The translations under genes were made by a program, and so were the position numbers. From Lactobacillus crispatus (GTDB taxonomy: Bacteria > Bacillota > Bacilli > Lactobacillales > Lactobacillaceae), in NCBI RefSeq assembly GCF_018987235.1, contig NZ_CP072197.1, forward strand, positions 1,922,001 through 1,986,000: a stretch of 64,000 nt of DNA. The letters are read 5' to 3'. The number at the start of each line of letters is the position of its first letter. The first letter of the stretch is position 1. The notes under the pieces are model-generated. The model was not told the origin of the DNA, did not search any database, and saw only the letters and a program-made list of their open reading frames with translations. Below, piece by piece: positions 33,188 through 42,764 of this stretch.

Positions 33188-35155
33188 TTAAGCATTCTTA
33201 AGCAAACTATGGTCAATCGGTTCGCCCTTTAAGTGAGCGCCACGAATGTTCTTGGCAATCATTGACTTGCGCTTGCTCTTCTTGTCGTAAACCCAGTCGC
33301 CTTGGGTTGTAGCGATATTCTCAACTTTGGTAGTATCACCATCAATTCTGACTAAGAATGCTGGTGCCATTGTTGAGCGCTTGTTAGGCCCCGAAGCAAA
33401 ACCACGGTTTGTCATGTATGAAGTTACTAATACTTCTTTCTTGTTGCCTTTAACGGGAACAGCATAGTATGAATAAGTTGAAGCTCTCCAGTTAAATGGA
33501 ACACTAGCCACTAAGACTGCTGCATCGCCATTAAGTGGTTTATAACCATAAGTCAAATGGTCTGAAACCCAGCCGAGCATGGCAACATTGTCACCGACTT
33601 TGTCACCGACTTTGGCATCTGCTTGCTGCCACAAATCATCACCAGTACCACGGTTCAAGCGAGTTGTAGCAAATAAATAGTACTTGCCGTTCATTGGAAT
33701 GATATTTGGACGTTCAATTTCATCAGATACCATTAAGCTGTTAACTAATGGTGGTAAAACTTCAGCAACTTTAGGATTATTCTCATTCTTAGTCAGGCGA
33801 ATGATACCAATAGCAGCGTTAGCCCATGTTGCACGACTCTTCATGTCGTCATTAGCAGTCACCTTCAAGAAGTTTTGTAAAGATTGCTTAGGCGTACCAC
33901 CATAGTTCTTCCAGTTATAGACTTGATTTTCTCCTTGGTAATTATTGCTACCGGTTGAAGCTTCAAAAATTAAGTAGCGTTGACCACCAACAGAAATCAC
34001 ATGCGCATCACGCATAGCAACGTTATCTGCACCTTTGTTGGTAGACTTCCATTGCTTGTATGTCTGATAGTGATAGCCGTCACCTTCGAATAAAACATGG
34101 CGGTGACTTCTCTTAGCTATCGAAATTGTGTTTTTCTTCTTGTTAACCTTCAGCTTCAAGTTAACTGTTGCAATTTTTTGATGATTAGTATTCTCACGAG
34201 TGTCTACATCAGCGTAAAACAATTGAATACTGCCATCTTTGTTTACCGTAGCTGAACCTGACCATTCTTGATCAGTTGGCTTAGCATTAAAACCAAAGAT
34301 TGGACCAGCACATTTCCAATGGTTAAGATTATTGTCATTGTACTTGTTATAGAGCAAATAAATGTGGGCATCATTTTGCTGAGGGATTCCCATCATGGCG
34401 ATCATTAATTGATAGCCTTTATAGTTAACAACTCTACCAGACTTAGCATCTTGTACTGGCCATGAATCCCAAATTTCCAATTCTGCCACTTTACCCGTTT
34501 GCGCATCACGAGTTACAGTTGCTGGCATATTTTTAATCTTCTTAGCATTAAAATATGGCACACGATACTGGGCATCCTGATCAATCATCTTTTTAGCAAC
34601 GCCAGCATATTGATCATAGCTCCAGTGAGTACTGGTATCTTTATCAAGATCGTTAAAATTCAGCTTTCTTACTTCTTTAAGTTGAACTTCAGTTAAATCC
34701 TTAGGATTAACATCTGCAGTTTGCAATACACGAATAGTTTGAGGATCTAACTTGTAAACTGCTGCGTCGTTATTTTGGCTATAACTAGTATTACTAAAAC
34801 CATTAGAAACATTATCACTAGTTACTTGGTTTTGAGTGTTTTGATCAGTATTAGTAGTATCTGCAACACCAGTGTTGTTTTGATTGTTTGTATTATTGGT
34901 GGTTGTCCCAGTATTATTTTGCGTTGTTTGATCTTGGGCCTGATCAGTAGCTACATCATTATTTTGGTTAGTTTGTGCTTGATTTTGATCTGATTTATTG
35001 TTTTGATCATTAGTGGTTGCAGCTTGAGTATTTCTCTGACCAACTGCGGGTTGCTCTACTGTATCAGCTTTAACTGTTAAGCTGTTATTTATATTAAACA
35101 AGCCAAGTAAAACAGCTGCTGATGCAAAGGTAACTAATGTGCTTCTCTTGTTCAT
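33188..35155 (-). CDS. Secreted fructansucrase (levansucrase/inulosucrase), GH68
   Basis: A 655-residue exported enzyme that polymerises fructose from sucrose. Residues 1-30 are a signal peptide; 40-130 are an Asn/Gln/Thr-rich low-complexity linker; the five-blade propeller follows. Catalytic residues are visible: nucleophile Asp230 in WDSWPVQ, stabiliser Asp383 in MRDAHV, acid/base Glu481 in SDEIERPN. The C-terminus ends at KGEPIDHSLLKNA with no LPXTG or other wall-binding repeat, unlike the longer anchored enzymes of L. johnsonii and L. gasseri. A TATAAT at 35195-35200 (minus) is the likely -10 box. Levan versus inulin product cannot be told. Confidence 0.92.
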   Translation of the reverse strand: MNKRSTLVTFASAAVLLGLFNINNSLTVKADTVEQPAVGQRNTQAATTNDQNNKSDQNQAQTNQNNDVATDQAQDQTTQNNTGTTTNNTNNQNNTGVADTTNTDQNTQNQVTSDNVSNGFSNTSYSQNNDAAVYKLDPQTIRVLQTADVNPKDLTEVQLKEVRKLNFNDLDKDTSTHWSYDQYAGVAKKMIDQDAQYRVPYFNAKKIKNMPATVTRDAQTGKVAELEIWDSWPVQDAKSGRVVNYKGYQLMIAMMGIPQQNDAHIYLLYNKYNDNNLNHWKCAGPIFGFNAKPTDQEWSGSATVNKDGSIQLFYADVDTRENTNHQKIATVNLKLKVNKKKNTISIAKRSHRHVLFEGDGYHYQTYKQWKSTNKGADNVAMRDAHVISVGGQRYLIFEASTGSNNYQGENQVYNWKNYGGTPKQSLQNFLKVTANDDMKSRATWANAAIGIIRLTKNENNPKVAEVLPPLVNSLMVSDEIERPNIIPMNGKYYLFATTRLNRGTGDDLWQQADAKVGDKVGDNVAMLGWVSDHLTYGYKPLNGDAAVLVASVPFNWRASTYSYYAVPVKGNKKEVLVTSYMTNRGFASGPNKRSTMAPAFLVRIDGDTTKVENIATTQGDWVYDKKSKRKSMIAKNIRGAHLKGEPIDHSLLKNA

Positions 35156-35223
35156 CTCTGTTCAATTTCCCTTCTGTTATTCCATAGCCAGTTTATTATA
35201 ATATCTTGTTCGGATTTTTGGAA

Positions 35224-35383
35224 CCTTCTTAATCAAATTGAAATATTAGACTAAAGGCTGAAGATCTAAAATTAGTAGTGAGGTAAAAACTATGATGGCT
35301 TATAAGCACACGAAAAAAGTGGCTCAACTTTTAGGACTTAATTTAAGAACATTGCCAACGCATCAAACAGTCCTTTAAAGATG
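35224..35383. other. Short region with one tiny plus-strand ORF
   Basis: GAGGTAAAAACT precedes an ATG at 35292 that opens 28 codons (MMAYKHTKKVAQLLGLNLRT...) to a TAA near 35380. The peptide is not recognised and may be a gene remnant. Nothing else is seen. Confidence 0.25.
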
Positions 35384-35662
35384 TTAATTTTCTTCTTTCT
35401 TAATTTTATTTAGATAGCAAACAGAAGACAATAGGCAAACGCACTTAATAAAGTCCCCTTTGGTTAATCTAGAAGGATTATACCTGCCATGTTGAATACT
35501 ATGCCTAGTAAATCTTGTTCGATCAATTCCGTCGCTGAAATTAGAAGATACCAAAAAGCTCATTAAAGCTTGCTCACTAGAAATAGCCATAAAATCTCGA
35601 TATTCTTCCCGCTCATCTTCCCTTTCTAGATCCTCAATTTTTTGGTATCTTGTTATCTCATT
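35384..35662 (-). pseudogene. C-terminal fragment of an unrecognised protein, cut by IS256 copy 2
   Basis: The frame is open from the IS boundary at 35662 to the stop at 35384, encoding 92 residues. A charged helix (YQKIEDLEREDEREEYRDF) is followed by RTRFTRHSIQHGRYNPSRLT and a hydrophobic end (IKCVCLLSSVCYL). The RHSIQHG pattern resembles the conserved end of some abortive-infection-like or HEPN-like proteins, but this is only a hint. The N-terminal part is not found beyond the IS, so it was lost or moved by the rearrangement. Confidence 0.55.
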
Positions 35663-37034
35663 GAAACTGTCAAATCTTTTGTGTAAATAGATCTTTCTCG
35701 TAAATTGATTTTTTAATTATTTATTTAATCAAAGTAGGATTCTAAGGTGTCCTGAACCTGACCAAAGCCTTTATGAATTCGATTGAAATAACGGTCATTG
35801 TAGCTCATTGCCTGGATGCCAATAAATGCATCAAGCGACTGTTCAGTTGGAAATTCTGCCTTAGGCTTAGCTTTACGCTTGATGACGTTGTTAAAGGATT
35901 CAATCATATTGGTTGAATAAATTGAAGCTCTGATTTGTTTGGGATAATTGTAGAAGACTAGCAGATCGGGCTCAATTTCCTTCAAACCTTTGATGACATG
36001 GCTATAAGCTTTATTCCATTTGGCATAGAATTTGTGCAAGACAGCTGCAGCTTCTTTTTTGCTTGTCTGTTGATGTATCTGCTTGAATTCGTTCATGATC
36101 TTTTCACGATCGTCGACGCGTACTTTAGCGCAGATATTGCGCATGACATGAACCAGGCAGCGTTGAAAATGAGCTTTAGGATAAGTCCTGGCCAAGGCTG
36201 TTTTCATGCCAACAACACCATCAGAAAGAAAAAGCTCAACTTGCTTCAAGCCTCTGGACTTCATGTTTTGAAGCATCTCTGTCCAAACTTCAATGTTCTC
36301 ACTAGGAGCAATGCAGTAGTCAATGACTTCCTTATGTCCATTAGGTTTAATGCCAATGGCAATATATACTGCTTCACGCTCAAACGTTTCTCGGCGCAAA
36401 GGAAGGTATGTCGCATCCAAATAGACACAGAAAAACTTGTCGCTTAGCTTGCGCTTGTGATAAGCCTCAATCTTGGGGAGCATCTGCTTGGAAATATTTG
36501 ATACTTGAGCTGGACTATAATGACTGCCATACATTTTCTCAATCAAGTCAGCGATTTCTCTGGTAGTTACGCCTTTGGAGTATAGCTTGATAATCGTGCT
36601 TTCCAAAACATCAGAGTGCTGCTTGTAGTCAGGCAGCGTGTGCTGATGAAACTGACCGTTGCGGTCTCGAGGCACTTGCACTTCAATTGGTCCAAACTGG
36701 GTATCAACCTTGCGGAAATAAGCACCATTTCTAGAATTGCCAGTATTCCAGCCATTTCTGGCATAGGGATCATAGCCTAGAAAGGCAGTCAACTCAGCTT
36801 CTAGCAAGTTATTAACAGCCTGTTGTAGCTCTTTGCGCAATAAATCATTTATTTTGTCTGGATTGAATAGAGCTTGAGCAAAATCTTTGGTAAAATCATT
36901 CATGAAGGAGTTCTTCTTTCTGTATGTGTTTTTTTGTTCAAACCAATCATACGAGAAAGGAACTCCTTTTTCTAATGTTTAAAGAAATAAATTTAAGGAA
37001 TCATTCATCCTTACACAAACTATTTTACAGTCTC
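35663..37034 (-). mobile_element. IS256-family insertion sequence, copy 2 (flanks do not match)
   Basis: A full 1372-bp copy. The left flank is ATCTCATT and the right flank ATTAATGG, so there is no local target duplication. The right flank is the reverse complement of the right flank of copy 4 (CCATTAAT at 42147-42154). This shows that copies 2 and 4 recombined and inverted the DNA between them. Confidence 0.93.
35725..36903 (-). CDS. IS256-family transposase, copy 2
   Basis: Identical 392-residue DDE transposase to copy 1, with no damage. The antisense and alternate-frame ORFs inside it are shadows. Confidence 0.95.
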   Translation of the reverse strand: MNDFTKDFAQALFNPDKINDLLRKELQQAVNNLLEAELTAFLGYDPYARNGWNTGNSRNGAYFRKVDTQFGPIEVQVPRDRNGQFHQHTLPDYKQHSDVLESTIIKLYSKGVTTREIADLIEKMYGSHYSPAQVSNISKQMLPKIEAYHKRKLSDKFFCVYLDATYLPLRRETFEREAVYIAIGIKPNGHKEVIDYCIAPSENIEVWTEMLQNMKSRGLKQVELFLSDGVVGMKTALARTYPKAHFQRCLVHVMRNICAKVRVDDREKIMNEFKQIHQQTSKKEAAAVLHKFYAKWNKAYSHVIKGLKEIEPDLLVFYNYPKQIRASIYSTNMIESFNNVIKRKAKPKAEFPTEQSLDAFIGIQAMSYNDRYFNRIHKGFGQVQDTLESYFD

Positions 37035-37510
37035 ATTAATGGTGGTCCAATTGGTGGTAAAGCCCAGAAAAGTAAATATAAAATAGATTGTAGATATAAT
37101 AAAAAAGTTTTAATAAATAAAGTTAAAAGGATTGCGTCATGTAAAGAGAAGATTATTTTAAGAAATTTAGATGCAAATCAGCTCATAAAGGAAGAAATTC
37201 CTAAATTTTCTCCAAAAGATACTTTCATTTTTTTTGATCCTCCTTATTATGCGCAAGGAAAAAATTTGTATTTATCTTTTGTAGATAAAGATAAACATGA
37301 AAAATTAGCTAAAAATATAATAGGCTTAAAGAATTATAAATGGATTACAACTTATGACATTGAAGATAAAATATTGAATCTATATAAAAATAGGGTGAAA
37401 TCATATACATATTATCTGAATTATTCTGCGAATAGAAAAAGAAAAGCAAAAGAATATATCTTTGTAAATAACAATACTAAAGTTGATTCATTCGATAAGA
37501 TTGAATTAAG

Positions 37511-38882
37511 GAGACTGTAAAATAGTTTGTGTAAGGATGAATGATTCCTTAAATTTATTTCTTTAAACATTAGAAAAAGGAGTTCCTTTCTCGTATGATT
37601 GGTTTGAACAAAAAAACACATACAGAAAGAAGAACTCCTTCATGAATGATTTTACCAAAGATTTTGCTCAAGCTCTATTCAATCCAGACAAAATAAATGA
37701 TTTATTGCGCAAAGAGCTACAACAGGCTGTTAATAACTTGCTAGAAGCTGAGTTGACTGCCTTTCTAGGCTATGATCCCTATGCCAGAAATGGCTGGAAT
37801 ACTGGCAATTCTAGAAATGGTGCTTATTTCCGCAAGGTTGATACCCAGTTTGGACCAATTGAAGTGCAAGTGCCTCGAGACCGCAACGGTCAGTTTCATC
37901 AGCACACGCTGCCTGACTACAAGCAGCACTCTGATGTTTTGGAAAGCACGATTATCAAGCTATACTCCAAAGGCGTAACTACCAGAGAAATCGCTGACTT
38001 GATTGAGAAAATGTATGGCAGTCATTATAGTCCAGCTCAAGTATCAAATATTTCCAAGCAGATGCTCCCCAAGATTGAGGCTTATCACAAGCGCAAGCTA
38101 AGCGACAAGTTTTTCTGTGTCTATTTGGATGCGACATACCTTCCTTTGCGCCGAGAAACGTTTGAGCGTGAAGCAGTATATATTGCCATTGGCATTAAAC
38201 CTAATGGACATAAGGAAGTCATTGACTACTGCATTGCTCCTAGTGAGAACATTGAAGTTTGGACAGAGATGCTTCAAAACATGAAGTCCAGAGGCTTGAA
38301 GCAAGTTGAGCTTTTTCTTTCTGATGGTGTTGTTGGCATGAAAACAGCCTTGGCCAGGACTTATCCTAAAGCTCATTTTCAACGCTGCCTGGTTCATGTC
38401 ATGCGCAATATCTGCGCTAAAGTACGCGTCGACGATCGTGAAAAGATCATGAACGAATTCAAGCAGATACATCAACAGACAAGCAAAAAAGAAGCTGCAG
38501 CTGTCTTGCACAAATTCTATGCCAAATGGAATAAAGCTTATAGCCATGTCATCAAAGGTTTGAAGGAAATTGAGCCCGATCTGCTAGTCTTCTACAATTA
38601 TCCCAAACAAATCAGAGCTTCAATTTATTCAACCAATATGATTGAATCCTTTAACAACGTCATCAAGCGTAAAGCTAAGCCTAAGGCAGAATTTCCAACT
38701 GAACAGTCGCTTGATGCATTTATTGGCATCCAGGCAATGAGCTACAATGACCGTTATTTCAATCGAATTCATAAAGGCTTTGGTCAGGTTCAGGACACCT
38801 TAGAATCCTACTTTGATTAAATAAATAATTAAAAAATCAATTTACGAGAAAGATCTATTTACACAAAAGATTTGACAGTTTC
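37511..38882 (+). mobile_element. IS256-family insertion sequence, copy 3 (with target duplication)
   Basis: A full copy in the plus orientation with the 8-bp duplication GAATTAAG at 37503-37510 and 38883-38890. It cuts the last codons of the methyltransferase gene. The intact duplication shows a simple insertion, probably the latest event in this cluster or at least not followed by recombination. Confidence 0.95.
37642..38820 (+). CDS. IS256-family transposase, copy 3
   Basis: The same intact 392-residue transposase as copies 1 and 2, plus orientation. Confidence 0.95.
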   Translation: MNDFTKDFAQALFNPDKINDLLRKELQQAVNNLLEAELTAFLGYDPYARNGWNTGNSRNGAYFRKVDTQFGPIEVQVPRDRNGQFHQHTLPDYKQHSDVLESTIIKLYSKGVTTREIADLIEKMYGSHYSPAQVSNISKQMLPKIEAYHKRKLSDKFFCVYLDATYLPLRRETFEREAVYIAIGIKPNGHKEVIDYCIAPSENIEVWTEMLQNMKSRGLKQVELFLSDGVVGMKTALARTYPKAHFQRCLVHVMRNICAKVRVDDREKIMNEFKQIHQQTSKKEAAAVLHKFYAKWNKAYSHVIKGLKEIEPDLLVFYNYPKQIRASIYSTNMIESFNNVIKRKAKPKAEFPTEQSLDAFIGIQAMSYNDRYFNRIHKGFGQVQDTLESYFD

Positions 38883-38903
38883 GAATTAAGGGTAACTACT
38901 TAA

Positions 38904-39242
38904 AATTATAAAAATATCAAACACTTATTGCTGTATTATATTTTTATTGTTATCATTTTGTATCTCAAGTGTAGAGCAAGTGTTAGATATGCAAGTATAT
39001 TGAATAATCCCCCAGTCCATATTCAGCTGAGGTGTATCTAATATGTCCTATGTACATTTATTTTAAATACTATTGCGGTTTGTAAGAATGTTTTTAATAC
39101 TTAGGCTTTTATAATTAGCACCAGTTTTCTGGTTTCAATTTCGGAGATTAAAAATTTAACATGAGAACGAAAAGGCTGAACTTTTTTGCTCTCATGTTTG
39201 CAAAAAAAAGAATCAAATTTCATGAAAGGATTAATTTCAAAA
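38904..39242. other. Non-coding region after the methyltransferase gene
   Basis: About 340 AT-rich bases. A hairpin-forming repeat, AACATGAGA at 39160-39168 with TCTCATGTT near 39192-39200, encloses GAACTTTTTTG. It has no strong T run next to it and I do not name it. No supported ORF is seen. Confidence 0.45.
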
Positions 39243-39404
39243 CTATTCATCACTTGAATTCAAAATAATATTTTCAGCTAGTATTCTAATCAAAGGAACC
39301 CCTTTTGCAAGATTATAATAGTCTCTAGTAGGATCATAATTATTAGCTCTTCCTTCTTTATTATGGACAAGGGCAGTTCTTATATTATAAATTGCTTTCA
39401 GCCT
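39243..39404 (-). pseudogene. C-terminal fragment of an unrecognised, HEPN-like protein
   Basis: The reverse frame gives about 50 residues ending in a stop at 39243: LKAIYNIRTALVHNKEGRAN, then DPTRDYYNLAKGVPLIRILAENIIL. IRTALVHN resembles the RNxxxH-like helix found in HEPN RNases and similar helical proteins, though the expected Arg-Asn is Arg-Thr here. An in-frame stop lies upstream, so this is a relic. It may belong with the other fragments of lost defence-type genes nearby. Confidence 0.45.
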
Positions 39405-39479
39405 TTATAATATTTACGATTTCAGTTACAATTAAGTTCATAAAAAACCAGCTTCTAATTTTTTCGTTAACATTAGCCT

Positions 39480-39644
39480 ACTGACTACTGGTCTTTTTGT
39501 TTTGGAGTCAAGTCCCGTAAGCGTCAAATAACCAGGTGTGTTGAAAAGTGTCTGGGAAAAAACTCAGAAATTAAACATACTAACCTAGTGCTAGATAATC
39601 ATTCGACGGAATGATTGTCTAGCGCTTTTATTTTTGCTTTAAAA
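39480..39644. repeat. Extra IS66-type end and fragment shared with 32243-32275
   Basis: GTAAGCGTCAAATAACCAGG at 39517-39536 repeats, with one change, the left end of the IS66 remnant at 39645. Upstream, 39485-39513 repeats the relic at 32243-32275 in inverted orientation. An intervening stretch with a hairpin (CTAGTGCTAGATAATCATTC with its complement, 39583-39629) looks like an IS66 sub-terminal or terminator structure. Confidence 0.55.
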
Positions 39645-40773
39645 GTAAGCGTCAAATAACCTGGTACCTTCCAAGTGTTTAGGATTTCAGCTAAACTGAT
39701 CTTGTCAACTTTAGGATGTATTTTTATGGAAAAGGAAAAGCATCCGATCATTTCCCTGGCTAGTCCTTGCACTGCCAAAGGTCGTAAAGGAAATATGATT
39801 TTGTTAAGCATCAAGCGTGATGATTACAGACTTGATTTGTACAGCAGTATGGATCGAGAATTCATTAAGGAAATTCTGCGTGACCTGTTATGATTAATCT
39901 TTGCAATTTAGGTCAAGTCTACATAGTTTGTGGCAAGACTGACATGAGAAAAGGGATTGATACTCTTGCCTTTCTGGTTAAGGAAAAATTTGAAATGGAT
40001 CCCTTTGCCGGCCAGGTTTATCTTTCTGCGGCGGTAAGCAGAATCGTTTTAAAGCTCTTTATTGGGATGGTCAAGGATACTGGCTTCTATACAAGCGATT
40101 CGAAAATGGAAAACTAAATTGACCACATAACCAAGATGAGGTCAAAGCACTAACCCTCAGGCAAGTCGATTGGCTGATGAAAGACTTCTCAATCATGACT
40201 AAAATAAAGGACGCAAAAGCGCGCAGCTTCTATTAAGAGCTTGATACTGCGTGCTTTTTTGATATTCTTTTTGGTATTAAAGCAGGAGGATTCGATTATG
40301 TCAGATAAGCAGACTTTAGAACAAATCATTAAGCAACAAGCAGCTACTATTCAAAACTTAACCGATGAGATTAAACTTCTGCGCGAACAAGTTCAATACC
40401 TAATGCAAAAGCGTTATGGCAAGTCTTCAGAACAGATGCCACAAAACGGGCAATTGAATCTCTTCAACCAAGAGATTCAAGATTCGGATGATGGAGAACG
40501 TTCCTGAAAAAGTAGAGACAATAACCTACCATAAATAAAAAAGGTATGGCAATATTGTAGCCGCATATTTTGCTTAATGGCCGATTGGAATTACCCAACA
40601 ATAAGGCTGAGCGTGCAGTTAAATCTCTGGTTATGGGAAGGAAAAACTGCCTAATGAAAACTGTTCAGATACAAGCCATTTGGAGGCTTATTTGCCAAGG
40701 CAAGAAGAAGTACAAAATAACTGTAAATAAAATATATGGAAAAAAGAGAAAAGCCTGGTTATATGACGTTTAC
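39645..40773 (+). mobile_element. Decayed IS66-family element (about 1.1 kb)
   Basis: Ends are GTAAGCGTCAAATAACCTGG (39645-39664) and the inverse of GTAAACGTCATATAACCAGG (40754-40773). Inside are relics of the three IS66 genes in order: a short first ORF (39726-39893), a tnpB-like gene from 39890 (IVCGKTDMRKGIDTLAFLVKEKFEMDPF, then a frameshift), and a tnpC-like gene from 40298 (QVQYLMQKRYGKSSEQ) that jumps by deletion to its C-terminal part (LELPNNKAERAVKSLVMGRKN, near 40580). Full IS66 elements are about 2.5 kb. It is non-functional. IS256 copy 4 begins two bases past its right end. Confidence 0.85.
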
Positions 40774-40774
40774 G

Positions 40775-42146
40775 GAGACTGTAAAATAGTTTGTGTAAGG
40801 ATGAATGATTCCTTAAATTTATTTCTTTAAACATTAGAAAAAGGAGTTCCTTTCTCGTATGATTGGTTTGAACAAAAAAACACATACAGAAAGAAGAACT
40901 CCTTCATGAATGATTTTACCAAAGATTTTGCTCAAGCTCTATTCAATCCAGACAAAATAAATGATTTATTGCGCAAAGAGCTACAACAGGCTGTTAATAA
41001 CTTGCTAGAAGCTGAGTTGACTGCCTTTCTAGGCTATGATCCCTATGCCAGAAATGGCTGGAATACTGGCAATTCTAGAAATGGTGCTTATTTCCGCAAG
41101 GTTGATACCCAGTTTGGACCAATTGAAGTGCAAGTGCCTCGAGACCGCAACGGTCAGTTTCATCAGCACACGCTGCCTGACTACAAGCAGCACTCTGATG
41201 TTTTGGAAAGCACGATTATCAAGCTATACTCCAAAGGCGTAACTACCAGAGAAATCGCTGACTTGATTGAGAAAATGTATGGCAGTCATTATAGTCCAGC
41301 TCAAGTATCAAATATTTCCAAGCAGATGCTCCCCAAGATTGAGGCTTATCACAAGCGCAAGCTAAGCGACAAGTTTTTCTGTGTCTATTTGGATGCGACA
41401 TACCTTCCTTTGCGCCGAGAAACGTTTGAGCGTGAAGCAGTATATATTGCCATTGGCATTAAACCTAATGGACATAAGGAAGTCATTGACTACTGCATTG
41501 CTCCTAGTGAGAACATTGAAGTTTGGACAGAGATGCTTCAAAACATGAAGTCCAGAGGCTTGAAGCAAGTTGAGCTTTTTCTTTCTGATGGTGTTGTTGG
41601 CATGAAAACAGCCTTGGCCAGGACTTATCCTAAAGCTCATTTTCAACGCTGCCTGGTTCATGTCATGCGCAATATCTGCGCTAAAGTACGCGTCGACGAT
41701 CGTGAAAAGATCATGAACGAATTCAAGCAGATACATCAACAGACAAGCAAAAAAGAAGCTGCAGCTGTCTTGCACAAATTCTATGCCAAATGGAATAAAG
41801 CTTATAGCCATGTCATCAAAGGTTTGAAGGAAATTGAGCCCGATCTGCTAGTCTTCTACAATTATCCCAAACAAATCAGAGCTTCAATTTATTCAACCAA
41901 TATGATTGAATCCTTTAACAACGTCATCAAGCGTAAAGCTAAGCCTAAGGCAGAATTTCCAACTGAACAGTCGCTTGATGCATTTATTGGCATCCAGGCA
42001 ATGAGCTACAATGACCGTTATTTCAATCGAATTCATAAAGGCTTTGGTCAGGTTCAGGACACCTTAGAATCCTACTTTGATTAAATAAATAATTAAAAAA
42101 TCAATTTACGAGAAAGATCTATTTACACAAAAGATTTGACAGTTTC
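40775..42146 (+). mobile_element. IS256-family insertion sequence, copy 4 (flanks do not match)
   Basis: A full copy. Left flank CGTTTACG lies at the IS66 end; right flank CCATTAAT is in the methyltransferase gene. These do not match each other, but the right flank is the reverse complement of the right flank of copy 2 (see there). It is therefore one of the two breakpoints of an inversion. Confidence 0.93.
40906..42084 (+). CDS. IS256-family transposase, copy 4
   Basis: Intact 392-residue transposase, the same protein as in the other copies. Confidence 0.95.
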   Translation: MNDFTKDFAQALFNPDKINDLLRKELQQAVNNLLEAELTAFLGYDPYARNGWNTGNSRNGAYFRKVDTQFGPIEVQVPRDRNGQFHQHTLPDYKQHSDVLESTIIKLYSKGVTTREIADLIEKMYGSHYSPAQVSNISKQMLPKIEAYHKRKLSDKFFCVYLDATYLPLRRETFEREAVYIAIGIKPNGHKEVIDYCIAPSENIEVWTEMLQNMKSRGLKQVELFLSDGVVGMKTALARTYPKAHFQRCLVHVMRNICAKVRVDDREKIMNEFKQIHQQTSKKEAAAVLHKFYAKWNKAYSHVIKGLKEIEPDLLVFYNYPKQIRASIYSTNMIESFNNVIKRKAKPKAEFPTEQSLDAFIGIQAMSYNDRYFNRIHKGFGQVQDTLESYFD

Positions 42147-42538
42147 CCATTAATAATCCCACTTACATTAGTTCTATTTAAAAAAAATGATGAAAAAGCA
42201 TTATAAATAGAAGTAGGGTTATTTTTTTCTTTTTGGTGTATTCTTTTTTGTGTTTCCCATTCTAAAATATTCACAGGGGTAGAGTATATTAAATTAATAA
42301 ATTCATCTGTTTCATTTAAAATGGCATTCCAAACTGAATAAATTGAAGGATCCAGATCATTTATTACTACCTTTTCTATATATTTTGAATAAAGTAATTC
42401 CAATCCCACACCGAAACCTCCCGCAAATGGTTCTATATAAGTACCAGAAATATTATTTATTTGTAAAAGATGTTTAATATAGTTTGACATTTGCGTTTTT
42501 CCTCCTGGATAACGCAAAGGTGATTTGGTTGTTGGCAT
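42147..42538 (-). pseudogene. N-terminal third of a Dam-type adenine methyltransferase
   Basis: Starting at 42538 (GAGG ribosome site), 130 residues are read up to the IS edge: SPLRYPGGKTQMSNYI and the SAM-binding YIEPFAGGFGVGLELL, both typical of D12-class (Dam, DpnM-like) N6-adenine methyltransferases, then NDLDPSIYSVWNAI. The remaining part with DPPY is at 37035-38903 on the other strand. The gene is third in the operon after the OLD-like protein and the 74-residue protein (one-base gap). In the present state no active methyltransferase is made from here. Confidence 0.9.
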
Positions 42539-42539
42539 T

Positions 42540-42764
42540 CTAAACCTCGTTGTTTTTTATTTTCTTGCATAAAGTATCCAAAATACCTAAAAATTCATTT
42601 ACTTTTTCAGTATGATCTTTTATCCAATATTTTACAAAAATGTTTTTATAATTACTAATATAGTTAAACCACAACTTATATATCTTTGAGTTTGATTTTT
42701 CGTTTACCATAATCTGTGCGCTTGAACTCGTAGGATATATTTCTTTTTGATCAAACTTATTCAT
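42540..42764 (-). CDS. Small conserved-looking protein between the OLD-like and methyltransferase genes (74 aa)
   Basis: A 74-residue, slightly basic, aromatic-rich protein (LWFNYISNYKNIFVKYWIKDH near the centre, KKIKNNEV at the end) with no recognised domain. The start overlaps the stop of the ATPase gene (ATGA) and the stop lies one base before the methyltransferase start, so it is translationally coupled in a three-gene operon. It could be a structural partner or specificity subunit; this is a guess. Confidence 0.65.
   Translation of the reverse strand: MNKFDQKEIYPTSSSAQIMVNEKSNSKIYKLWFNYISNYKNIFVKYWIKDHTEKVNEFLGILDTLCKKIKNNEV

Larger units (their letters stand above)
37035..38903 (+). 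pseudogene. C-terminal two-thirds of a Dam-type methyltransferase, cut from its N-terminus and by IS256 copy 3
   Basis: From the IS edge at 37035 the frame reads INGGPIGGKAQKSKY, then the catalytic DPPY motif (FIFFDPPYYAQG) and a C-terminal region to 37510. IS copy 3 then interrupts; after it, four codons and a TAA (38891-38903) finish the gene. The N-terminus lies on the other strand at 42147-42538. The start that a gene finder would choose at 36924 lies inside IS copy 2 and is an artefact. Joined pieces give exactly 873 bases (290 residues). Confidence 0.9.

Noticed and set aside
33188..35155. Repetitive Asn/Thr/Gln stretch in the fructansucrase gene as a repeat array or CRISPR
   Set aside because: It is low-complexity coding sequence with no regular repeat-spacer structure; no CRISPR array is seen anywhere in the window.
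36924..37520. A 198-codon plus-strand frame that would be called as one gene
   Set aside because: Its first 37 codons are the end of IS256 copy 2; only the part from 37035 is real coding sequence, the methyltransferase C-terminus.
39160..39207. Inverted repeat AACATGAGA / TCTCATGTT as a terminator
   Set aside because: No adequate T run follows the stem on either strand, and no active gene ends next to it.
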